Shown: one piece after another, positions 27,504 through 36,038 of the stretch
Position numbering within the stretch: the stretch's first letter is position 1
How the letters are laid out: the number at the start of each line of letters is the position of its first letter
Source: Candidatus Gastranaerophilales bacterium
GTDB taxonomy: Bacteria > Cyanobacteriota > Vampirovibrionia > Gastranaerophilales > Gastranaerophilaceae
Assembly: GCA_944325145.1 (NCBI GenBank)
Contig: CALYDL010000009.1
Span: forward strand, 1-64,000
Length of the DNA stretch: 64,000 nt
Reading direction: 5' to 3'
Notes under the pieces: generated by a model
The model's database searches: none
What the model was told of the DNA's origin: nothing
Seen by the model: only the letters and a program-made list of their open reading frames with translations
Made by a program: the position numbers and the translations under genes

Positions 27504-28022
27504 TTACGCTTTTGTTTTTGCTACTGCATCGATTGCTCTAACCAACGCGCTCATAACGCCATTGACAGAGTAAACAATGCCTGAAGCGGGTGAATTGATT
27601 GAACCGAGGATTTTTGCATAAAGTTCTTCTTTTGAAGGAAGATTTGCAAGTTTTTTTGCTTCTTCAGCATTTAAAAGGTTGCCATCCAAAACAGCGCCAA
27701 CTATTTCGCCTTTTTTGGATTCTTTAATGAATTTTGAAACAACTTTTGCAGCGGCAACTTCATCGCCAAAGCCAAATGCAATAGCTGAAGGGCCTTTTAA
27801 TAATGCTTCGATGGCTTCAAAATTTGTGCCTTTTGATGCGATTTTGCAGAGTGTGTTTTTTGTTACCGTGTAATCGCAATCTTCTTTTTGCAATCTTCTT
27901 CTTAAATCGGTAATTTCTTCAACACTGTATCCGCGGTAATCGGTAACAACCGCAACTTTAGCATTTTCAAAACTTTTTTTGAAGACTTCAATTTTTTCGT
28001 TTTTGAAAGCTTTTGTTGTCAT
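27504..28022 (-). CDS. rplJ: 50S ribosomal protein L10
   Basis: Base of the ribosomal stalk; binds 23S rRNA and L7/L12 dimers. The N-terminal VVTDYRGYSVEEITDLRRRL and central FIKESKKGEIVGAVLDG regions are typical, and the C-terminal helix that binds L7/L12 is present. 172 aa. Preceded by an L10 leader and a promoter. rplA/rplK are not adjacent. Confidence 0.98.
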   Translation of the reverse strand: MTTKAFKNEKIEVFKKSFENAKVAVVTDYRGYSVEEITDLRRRLQKEDCDYTVTKNTLCKIASKGTNFEAIEALLKGPSAIAFGFGDEVAAAKVVSKFIKESKKGEIVGAVLDGNLLNAEEAKKLANLPSKEELYAKILGSINSPASGIVYSVNGVMSALVRAIDAVAKTKA

Positions 28023-28077
28023 AATGTTAACCTTTCTTTTGGATGTTTACATAAAATAAATTTTGTATGCACAAAAA

Positions 28078-28152
28078 CGGTAAACAACTATAAGGTTTTG
28101 TTTTCTACCTGAGCAGGAGATTAAGACAAAAAATGCCGCCTGCCGTCTTTGG
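28078..28152 (-). promoter_or_regulatory. Ribosomal protein L10 leader
   Basis: The minus-strand leader of rplJ contains the pairing AAGAC / GTCTT, GCAGG / CCTGC and the conserved-looking CTCCTGCTCAGGTAG segment of L10 leaders, where L10(L12)4 binds its own mRNA. Position between promoter and rplJ fits autoregulation. Confidence 0.65.
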
Positions 28153-28163
28153 CATAATATAAA

Positions 28164-28190
28164 ATTATACAAAACAAAAAATATTGTCAA
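28164..28190 (-). promoter_or_regulatory. Promoter of rplJ-rplL
   Basis: Perfect TTGACA and TATAAT on the minus strand with a short 15-bp spacer, just upstream of the L10 leader. Confidence 0.7.
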
Positions 28191-28277
28191 TTCAAATTTA
28201 TTTTTTGTAACAAAGCTTTGAAAAAGCTTAATATTCATGGTAATAATTGAATATATCCATTTTTTAAGATGATATAT

Positions 28278-28907
28278 ATGGAAAATTCAAAAGAAAAAAT
28301 CGAACACAACGTAAAATTACGGCAGTATTTGGGACTTATTAATAAAATTGCCAAGGTGGAGTATAAATCAATGGCAGCTCAACATTTAATAGAATTTGAT
28401 GAGCTTGTTAACATTGGTATACAAACTGTTGATGTTTTATTTTTATCACATGAAGGAAACAAAGAAGAATATAACGAATCTTATTTAACAACCGCAATAA
28501 AATGGGCAATAAGAAACGAATTAAGGCGCCGTTACCGCTGGCATGGGGTTAAAATTCACAGCGAAAGCGGCATAGAACCTGATAAAAACGAATTAAGAGA
28601 AGCAATTTATAAAACCATTTTATCAACCGATGAAATGCTAGAAAATGAAAAGCCGTTTGAAGTTAAAGACCAGAGAAAAAACCCCGAAGAAACCTGCGAA
28701 TTTAACCAAATGTCCATTATGCTTCGAAAAGCAATAGCAGAACTTCCAAAGCGTGAAAGAGAATTGATTGAAGCAAAATTTTTCAAAGAAAAAAAACTAA
28801 TGGAACTATCTGAAGAATTTTCAATTTCGGCTTCAAGAATTTCAAGAATTATAAAATCCGGCCTTGATAAAGTTCGTGATTATTTAATTCAAAATGATTT
28901 AACATAA
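28278..28907 (+). CDS. RNA polymerase sigma-70 family factor
   Basis: A 209-aa alternative sigma factor. Region 2 is at about residues 30-90 (FDELVNIGIQ, then AIKWAIRNELRRRYRW, the -10 recognition helix); region 4 is at 150-205 (LPKRERELIEAKFF and an HTH with SISASRISRIIKSGL). A poorly conserved linker stands in place of region 3, reminiscent of FliA/WhiG-like or general group 3 factors. An in-frame ATG lies 9 nt upstream; neither has a good SD. No anti-sigma gene is adjacent. Confidence 0.88.
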   Translation: MENSKEKIEHNVKLRQYLGLINKIAKVEYKSMAAQHLIEFDELVNIGIQTVDVLFLSHEGNKEEYNESYLTTAIKWAIRNELRRRYRWHGVKIHSESGIEPDKNELREAIYKTILSTDEMLENEKPFEVKDQRKNPEETCEFNQMSIMLRKAIAELPKRERELIEAKFFKEKKLMELSEEFSISASRISRIIKSGLDKVRDYLIQNDLT

Positions 28908-28976
28908 AATTACAAACAGGTTTTCTTTTTAATGTTTTCTTGGCATTATTGTTTTTGTATAAAACATTTTTAAGTT

Positions 28977-30023
28977 ATGAAAATAAAACCTGAAAATTAT
29001 AATTATCACCAGCCTGAATTTAAGGGAATATACAACAATAAAGCTTTTTTAAAGGGTTTAGAAACAATATCTGACCATGGAACAAGCTTTGTTGCGGGTG
29101 TTTCATTGGCTTCTTCTTTGTTTTTAAGGCCTCTTGCGATACAAATGGCACCAAGCGTTGAAAAAGAAAATAAAAAATATGCAGGCGTAAATTCCGTTGC
29201 ATCGGGAATTGCAAGATTTTTAACAGTTGAAGCAATTGCACTTCCCATTGAAAATGCAATTAAGAATATAGATAAAAACCCGAATAAATTCTTAAAAAAA
29301 GAAACAATGGATAATTTAAAAAACGGGGCAAAAAGCCTTGTTGAATCAAAAGATTATAAATTTGCAACGCAAGTTTTAAAATTGGGGGTAAATTTTGTAA
29401 CAGCAATACCGAAATCAATGCTCACAATTGCTCTCATTCCAATTATTATGGATAAATTTATAAATAAAAAAAATAAAAATTTACCTGATACCCCTTTAAA
29501 AAAAGAAAATTATGACCCTGTTTTTTCACCATTTTTTAAAGGAAACATTCAAAATAAAATTTCAAGCGGTGTAGGAAAAATTTTAGATATTAAAGAAGTT
29601 CAGGGGCTTATTCAAAAATACAGCAAAAACGACCAAAACATTGCAAGAAATATTTCCATGGCAACGGATGTTTTGTTAACTTCAGCCTTTGCAATACAAA
29701 CAAAGAAAAATAAAAAAATCGAAGAAGAAAGAAAAAAACCGCTTATTTTAAATAATTTAATTTCAACAGGAATAACGCTTTTGGGGGGTTACACAATTGA
29801 TAATTTAATTCAAAAAGGCGGAAAAAATTTCCTTGAAAAATTCAAAAATGCGAACAAAAACAACCCCAAACTTCCAAAATACATTGAAGGATTAAACATT
29901 TTAAGGCCTACTCTTATTTTTGCAGGGTTATATTACGGAATTTTGCCCATCGCTTCAACATTTTTGGCGGAAAAAACCGACAAACTAACTAAAAAATCAA
30001 GCTTTCAAGGAAATATTTCCTGA
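28977..30023 (+). CDS. Hypothetical protein with N-terminal FxG motif, cluster member 1
   Basis: A 348-aa protein I do not recognise. It starts with a polar ~14-aa leader ending in EFKGIYN (Phe15-x-Gly17). It has two similar hydrophobic units: PSVEKENKKYAGVNSVAS plus a long apolar stretch (about residues 60-100) and IEEERKKPLILNNLIST plus apolar stretch (about 245-275), with a basic linker. Both resemble segments in the two minus-strand genes that follow, so all three look like one family. Its last 27 nt overlap the convergent neighbour. It has no SD and no signal peptide. Confidence 0.75.
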   Translation: MKIKPENYNYHQPEFKGIYNNKAFLKGLETISDHGTSFVAGVSLASSLFLRPLAIQMAPSVEKENKKYAGVNSVASGIARFLTVEAIALPIENAIKNIDKNPNKFLKKETMDNLKNGAKSLVESKDYKFATQVLKLGVNFVTAIPKSMLTIALIPIIMDKFINKKNKNLPDTPLKKENYDPVFSPFFKGNIQNKISSGVGKILDIKEVQGLIQKYSKNDQNIARNISMATDVLLTSAFAIQTKKNKKIEEERKKPLILNNLISTGITLLGGYTIDNLIQKGGKNFLEKFKNANKNNPKLPKYIEGLNILRPTLIFAGLYYGILPIASTFLAEKTDKLTKKSSFQGNIS

Positions 30024-30488
30024 TTTTTCCCCTTTTTGTTCTTTATTATATGAAGCAATTTTTGTTGCAAACAAAGGCGTTAAAATTCTTTTTGCACCAA
30101 TCGAAGCTAAAACAAGTGTTGAAACCGCATTAAATGCAGCTTTTGCATTTTTTAATTCTTTGGGGCTGTCTTTTAGCGATTTAAAAAGTTTATCAGTAAA
30201 GAAACTTTGGAATTTTTCACTTGAAACAATAAACCCTGCGCCAATTTGAGTTACTGCAGTTGCAGCACAAGTTGCAGCATCCATTTTTGCTGTGAAATTT
30301 TTCTTTTCTTTGGGAATTTCATCATTATTTAAAGTGTTTTTAACTCTTAGAGCATATGCAAAAACGTCTTTTGAAACGCTTGTGATTAACAAAGTTCTTG
30401 CTAAAAATTTAGGGTCTGTTGCACTTTTTACAATATGATTTTTAACAATGGAAGAATTTGCAATGCTTGAAGCAACTTTTTGTATCAT
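29997..30488 (-). CDS. Hypothetical protein, cluster member 2
   Basis: A 163-aa protein of unknown function. It contains the cluster's recurring unit, IPKEKKNFTAKMDAATCAA followed by an apolar stretch (about residues 78-115), and a second apolar segment near 130-145. It overlaps the upstream gene by 4 nt (ATGA), indicating coupled translation, and its 3' end overlaps the opposing cluster member 1. It lacks the FxG leader. Confidence 0.7.
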   Translation of the reverse strand: MIQKVASSIANSSIVKNHIVKSATDPKFLARTLLITSVSKDVFAYALRVKNTLNNDEIPKEKKNFTAKMDAATCAATAVTQIGAGFIVSSEKFQSFFTDKLFKSLKDSPKELKNAKAAFNAVSTLVLASIGAKRILTPLFATKIASYNKEQKGEKSGNISLKA

Positions 30489-31285
30489 AAAGCGCCTCCT
30501 TGTTTATTTTGTATCGGAACAGCACCTTTTGCGTGGTTTAAAAAGGTTTCAATATTTGGCATTTTAACCATTTTTGAAGGATTTTTTGCAGCCCTTTTTT
30601 CATAAATTTTATTCATTATTTTTGGGTGAATATAATTTTCAATTGCGCACAAGAATGGCGTTAAAAGAAGAGCGGCAACAAAACAAATTCTATTTTGAAG
30701 GTGAAATTTATTTTCGTGGGCATGTTCAAAATTTTTAAATGATTTAATAGCAGCCGTTTTAATTTTATCATCCGCACCATCTAAAATTTCAACAATGTCT
30801 TCAGCTGCTTTTTTTGTATATCCGCCATCTTTAATACTTGTTAAAAAATCTTTGGATTTTTCTTTTATTTTAGGTGTTTTATCTGCAATTTTTTCAAATG
30901 TATCTATAAATTTTTCTCTTTGAAGTTTTTCATTATAAGAAAAACCTTTTCTTGCATTTTTGGCTTTATCAAAATAGCCTTTATCGGCTAAATCTCCCAC
31001 TATTTTTGAACCCGCCATTAAAACGGGAACTTCTAAACCCAATTGAATAAAAGCTGCAACGGGGTTTTTAAAAGCCGAAAATTCTTTATTTTCTTTTGGC
31101 TCACTGCTTGCAAGCATAATAACTGCAGGCACAACAACGGCTTTTCCCAAAAAATCGCATGCGATACTTGTGCCTTCGCCTATATTACCTGCTTTTGCAA
31201 ATTTTTTTGCTATTTTTTCGGATAGTTTTGAAGCGCCCGTAAAATTTGTTTGATTATTAATGCTTATGTTATTTTGAACTTTCAT
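30485..31285 (-). CDS. Hypothetical protein with N-terminal FxG motif, cluster member 3
   Basis: A 266-aa protein of unknown family. The leader MKVQNNISINNQTNFTG has Phe15-x-Gly17, matching cluster member 1 and the helicase at 58667. The segment SSEPKENKEFSAFKNPVAAF plus apolar stretch (about residues 60-100) aligns by eye with member 1; a Cys-containing hydrophobic helix near 200-220 may span a membrane. The end is basic and contains NHAKGAVPIQNKQGG. Confidence 0.72.
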   Translation of the reverse strand: MKVQNNISINNQTNFTGASKLSEKIAKKFAKAGNIGEGTSIACDFLGKAVVVPAVIMLASSEPKENKEFSAFKNPVAAFIQLGLEVPVLMAGSKIVGDLADKGYFDKAKNARKGFSYNEKLQREKFIDTFEKIADKTPKIKEKSKDFLTSIKDGGYTKKAAEDIVEILDGADDKIKTAAIKSFKNFEHAHENKFHLQNRICFVAALLLTPFLCAIENYIHPKIMNKIYEKRAAKNPSKMVKMPNIETFLNHAKGAVPIQNKQGGAL

Positions 31286-31428
31286 GGTAGGTAATGGTAT
31301 AAAAACCGAAAATATATTTTTTTAACGTCATTTTAAAAGTTGATTATTTTAATTGAAATTGATATTATAATATAAACGATAAAATAATTATTTGTTATAT
31401 TGTTTATAAATTAGGGAATTATATTTTT

Positions 31429-32325
31429 ATGAAAACGGATAGATTTTTTGTAGTTGAGATTGTTGATAAATTCTCAAGAATGGTGATGTTATTTTTTGCA
31501 GGGTTGGTTTTAGGCGCTGTGCTTGCATTAGGGTATTATTACGTTTTAGAACCCTCAATTGGCGCAACGGTTACATTCATTGCAATTTATTGTGCAATTT
31601 TTGCCACCTATGTTGCAGTTACCAATTCTTTAAGAAAAATAACAAAAGTGGAAATTTTTAAAGATAAACTTTCTTTTGTTTTTGAAAAGAAAAATGAAAT
31701 TTCATCAAGAAAAGATGTTTATTATAACGACATTAAATCTTACAAAATTTCACCTTTAACAGATAAAAAAAATGCCGCTACAGAAAACCCTGATAAAGAT
31801 AAATATTCCCTAAGAGTTTTTGGTTTTAAAACAGATGCGGAATTATTCAACGGTGAAAAAATCACATTTCAAGACAGCTGCTCTGACGGTGTTTTAATTT
31901 ATTCACCTTCATATATTTACAGAATGATTGATGTTAAAAGGTTTAACCCTAATTTTCCTTTAATTTTAGAAAATTTTGAATCTAAAAAAGAACCGGAAAA
32001 CTTCAATTACCAATTCAAATATTATGAAGAATTAAACAAAAACCTTTCATTATTCCAAAACAAAAGATATTTAATGTGCTTAATTAAATATACTTTAATT
32101 TTCACGCTTGTTGTGGCCGTTCTCTCAGGCACTGCAATTGCTGCTTGTTTGTATTATAAAGTTTTAAAAAGCCAAGCAGATATGTTTATGTTTATTTATT
32201 CAACATTGGGCATTTTAGTTGGCATCTTAATTCCAATGTGGCTTGTAGCAGTTTTAACTTCATTGGTTGGCGGCAAGTTTAACTTAAAAGCAAAAAATAC
32301 AATTGAAAAAATTATAAAAGAATAA
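31429..32325 (+). CDS. Membrane protein of unknown function
   Basis: A 298-aa protein with two N-terminal membrane helices (about 15-40 and 43-65), a ~140-aa soluble middle domain rich in beta-type sequence, and two C-terminal helices (about 222-248 and 255-285). The pattern of two helices and a cytoplasmic beta domain resembles PH-domain-like membrane proteins, but I see no defining motif. AGGGA precedes the ATG. The DMT transporter follows after 1 nt. Confidence 0.75.
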   Translation: MKTDRFFVVEIVDKFSRMVMLFFAGLVLGAVLALGYYYVLEPSIGATVTFIAIYCAIFATYVAVTNSLRKITKVEIFKDKLSFVFEKKNEISSRKDVYYNDIKSYKISPLTDKKNAATENPDKDKYSLRVFGFKTDAELFNGEKITFQDSCSDGVLIYSPSYIYRMIDVKRFNPNFPLILENFESKKEPENFNYQFKYYEELNKNLSLFQNKRYLMCLIKYTLIFTLVVAVLSGTAIAACLYYKVLKSQADMFMFIYSTLGILVGILIPMWLVAVLTSLVGGKFNLKAKNTIEKIIKE

Positions 32326-32326
32326 A

Positions 32327-33163
32327 ATGTTCGTATCGGTTGTTGCACTAATTTCAAGAATTTTATCTAACCCGATAGCCAATTTTTTTCAAAAAAAATT
32401 AACGGTGATGGAATCTTCCCTTACCGTTAATTTTTGGTCATATTTTTTTATGGCAGTTTTATGCCTGCCTTTTATTAAAAATAACCAAATAACAGGTTAT
32501 AGCGGGGATTTTTATTTATATGTAATTTTAGCGGGGCTTCTTTGCTTTTTGGGCACAATTTGCCTTATAAAAGCACTTTCAATAGGCGAACTTTCTGTTT
32601 TAGGGCCGATTAATTCTTATAAATCAATAATAGGCTTAATTGTTGCATTTTTTATTTTGGGGGAAATTCCAAACATAAAAAGTTTTATTGGTTTTTTTCT
32701 CATTATTGGGGCAAGCTTTTTATTTGTTGATGAAAAAGGAAAATTTATTTTAAATAAAAGTGTATTATTAAGAATGCTTGCCCTTGTTTTTACAGGGGTG
32801 GAAGCTGTTATATTAAAACAAATTATTTTAATGTCGAGCCCAATGGTTTCTTTTATTTGGTGGGCATTTATGGGCTTTATTTTTTCTTTTCTTTTTGCGC
32901 TTATTAACAAAAAGTTAAAGCCCAATTCAATTAAAACGGTTCAAACCTGTTTTATTATAGGAGTTTTACTTTCTATTATGCAGTTATCCACAAATATTGT
33001 TTTTGAAAATTTTAATGTAGGGCTTTCTTTAGCTTTATTTCAACTATCAAGTGTAGTTTCATTATTTTTAGGGTTTAGGTTTTTAAACGAAAAAGGAATT
33101 TTAAGAAAAACAACAGGCACAATCATTATGATAATTGGTTCTGTTTTAATTTTATTAAAATAA
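32327..33163 (+). CDS. EamA/DMT-family transporter
   Basis: A drug/metabolite transporter superfamily membrane protein with ten predicted helices in two five-helix EamA repeats. The end of repeat 1 (IKSFIGFFLIIGASFLF) and the end of repeat 2 (TTGTIIMIIGSVLILL) are parallel. 278 aa is normal. It starts 1 nt after the preceding stop, so is co-transcribed. The substrate cannot be inferred. Confidence 0.87.
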   Translation: MFVSVVALISRILSNPIANFFQKKLTVMESSLTVNFWSYFFMAVLCLPFIKNNQITGYSGDFYLYVILAGLLCFLGTICLIKALSIGELSVLGPINSYKSIIGLIVAFFILGEIPNIKSFIGFFLIIGASFLFVDEKGKFILNKSVLLRMLALVFTGVEAVILKQIILMSSPMVSFIWWAFMGFIFSFLFALINKKLKPNSIKTVQTCFIIGVLLSIMQLSTNIVFENFNVGLSLALFQLSSVVSLFLGFRFLNEKGILRKTTGTIIMIIGSVLILLK

Positions 33164-33194
33164 AAATCCGACACTTTTTAAGTATCGGATTTTT
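33164..33194. terminator. Terminator between converging genes
   Basis: AAATCCGA / TCGGATTT stem with inner ACTT / AAGT pairing, between the DMT transporter and ilvC. Confidence 0.85.
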
Positions 33195-33212
33195 AAAACT
33201 TATATTAAAAGC

Positions 33213-34220
<1,008 letters not shown>

Positions 34221-34327
34221 TTAAATTGGTATAAGTTCTTATAGCCCCTAGTGTAGCCCTTAATAAAGCATTAGTCAATCAATTGTTTTCAATATATAAT
34301 TAACTTAACTGAAGGAGAAAACAAAAA

Positions 34328-35569
34328 TTGAACAATTTGGCTGATATTAATAATGCAATTATAAATATTTCACTTTTAACCGTTTATAAGAATTTTTTGT
34401 GCGATGACGTTTGCGTAAAGTTTATTGTTTTATTGGAAGCAATTAAAGAAAATGAAGAATTTGCAAAAGTTATTGAGCTTTATACAGATTTTATTTCAGA
34501 ACTTTACAAGTCGGAATTTAAAGGCGATTGGTCAAGTTATGTAAGAAATTTTGTTTTATCTGATAACAACCCTGTTTCAATTGAATGTGCCAGAAATAAT
34601 TCTTCAAATATTCCGACATTTATTTTAGGCACATTTGAATATGAGCTTAGAATTTTATCCGATATTGCAAGCATTAAATTTGAAGATATAAGAGAGGTTT
34701 TGTTTGCGCATTTTCCTTTAGCAAAAGATGCAATTAATTCAATTCCTTCTTTTGATTCGTATAAGCTTTTATTTACAAAAGACCAAATTCAAGAAAGCTA
34801 CAAAAAAGAAGGCTATGGCGTTATTTCAAAATATTCAGCCTTTAAATACAGCTATGATGAAATGTTAAAACCGGTTATAACGCCTGATGACATTACATTA
34901 GACAGCCTTAAACTTTATGATTACCAAAAAAACATTTTAAAAGATAACACTCTTGCATTTTTAAACGGCAAAAAGGCAAATAATATTTTGTTATATGGCG
35001 ACCGCGGCTGCGGCAAGTCATCTTCTGTTAAAGCAATTGCAAATGAATATAAAAATTTAGGGCTTAAAATTATTCAAATATACAAAGATGACATTTCAAG
35101 TTTAGAAGCTTTGTGTGAATATTTAGCTAATTTTCCTTCTAAATTTATTATTTTTATAGATGACCTTGTTTTTGATGAAAACGATTCCGAATTTTCTTCC
35201 GCAAAGGCGGTTTTAGAAGGGTCTTTGGCAAAACACCCCGATAACATTTTAATTTATGCAACAACAAACAGAAGGCATTTAATTAAAGAAACATTTTTAG
35301 CTCGTGAAGGGGATGAAGTTCACCTGAATGACACAATGGATGAAGCAGCGTCACTTTCTGACAGGTTTGGAATTACAATCACATTTTCATCGCCTGACAA
35401 AAAGAATTACCTTGAAATTGTAAAACAATTGGCAGCTGAATTAAACATAAAAGAAGATGAAGAAACCTTGTTTAAAAAAGCAGAAGCTTTTGCGCTTTTA
35501 AAAGGCAACAGAGCACCCAGAATTGCAAGACAATTTTTAACAGCTTATCAAGCAAACACTTTAAATTAA
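34328..35569 (+). CDS. DUF815-type AAA+ ATPase
   Basis: A 413-aa P-loop ATPase of the DUF815 group. An N-terminal helical region (1-180) is followed by the AAA core: Walker A GDRGCGKS at 224-231, Walker B FIIFIDDL near 275, a sensor-1 like YATTNRRHL and a C-terminal helical domain. The function of the family is unknown. The start is a TTG with AAGGAG 10 nt upstream; no in-frame ATG lies near it. Confidence 0.87.
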   Translation: MNNLADINNAIINISLLTVYKNFLCDDVCVKFIVLLEAIKENEEFAKVIELYTDFISELYKSEFKGDWSSYVRNFVLSDNNPVSIECARNNSSNIPTFILGTFEYELRILSDIASIKFEDIREVLFAHFPLAKDAINSIPSFDSYKLLFTKDQIQESYKKEGYGVISKYSAFKYSYDEMLKPVITPDDITLDSLKLYDYQKNILKDNTLAFLNGKKANNILLYGDRGCGKSSSVKAIANEYKNLGLKIIQIYKDDISSLEALCEYLANFPSKFIIFIDDLVFDENDSEFSSAKAVLEGSLAKHPDNILIYATTNRRHLIKETFLAREGDEVHLNDTMDEAASLSDRFGITITFSSPDKKNYLEIVKQLAAELNIKEDEETLFKKAEAFALLKGNRAPRIARQFLTAYQANTLN

Positions 35570-35632
35570 ACCTTGAAGTTTAATTTGGTTTTAATTATAA
35601 TTAAAGCAAGTTAGTTGTATTTGGAGATTTTA

Positions 35633-35878
35633 ATGAATATTAATTTACTTGCCTTAGAGGATGGTTTAATAGTTTTAAGCGTTGGCTTTTTCACTGTTTT
35701 TCTTTTTCTTGGCATCTTAATTTTTGCCATGAACATTATGGGAAATTTAATTAAATACTTAAATAAAATTTTCCCTGCCGCTGTTCCTGCAGGCGCTGCA
35801 GTTAAAAAAGTTTCAAGCGGCGCAGATGAAGAAATTGCAGTTGCAATTGCTGCCGCACTTTTAAGACAAAATCATTAA
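35633..35878 (+). CDS. OadG-like small membrane subunit
   Basis: An 81-aa protein resembling the gamma chain of Na+-pumping decarboxylases: one N-terminal membrane helix (GFFTVFLFLGILIFAM), an Ala/Pro-rich linker and a C-terminal amphipathic EEIAVAIAAALLR helix of the OadG type. GGAG precedes the ATG by 7 nt, so I prefer this start to one 18 nt upstream. No OadA or OadB partner is nearby; they may be elsewhere. Confidence 0.7.
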   Translation: MNINLLALEDGLIVLSVGFFTVFLFLGILIFAMNIMGNLIKYLNKIFPAAVPAGAAVKKVSSGADEEIAVAIAAALLRQNH

Positions 35879-35889
35879 TAAAATTTATA

Positions 35890-35916
35890 TGCCCCTTAAA
35901 TTAAGGGGCATTTTTT
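35890..35916 (+). terminator. Terminator after the OadG-like gene
   Basis: TGCCCCTTAA / TTAAGGGGCA stem followed by six T. Confidence 0.9.
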
Positions 35917-36038
35917 GTGCTTTTTTTCTTAAATTTTCTTTACAAAGTTTAATAATTATTTTATAAGGCGCAATTTTTAATACATTCTATGTTTTAGTTT
36001 ATATATAAAGCTTTTTAATGGAAAAGGAAGTATTACTA

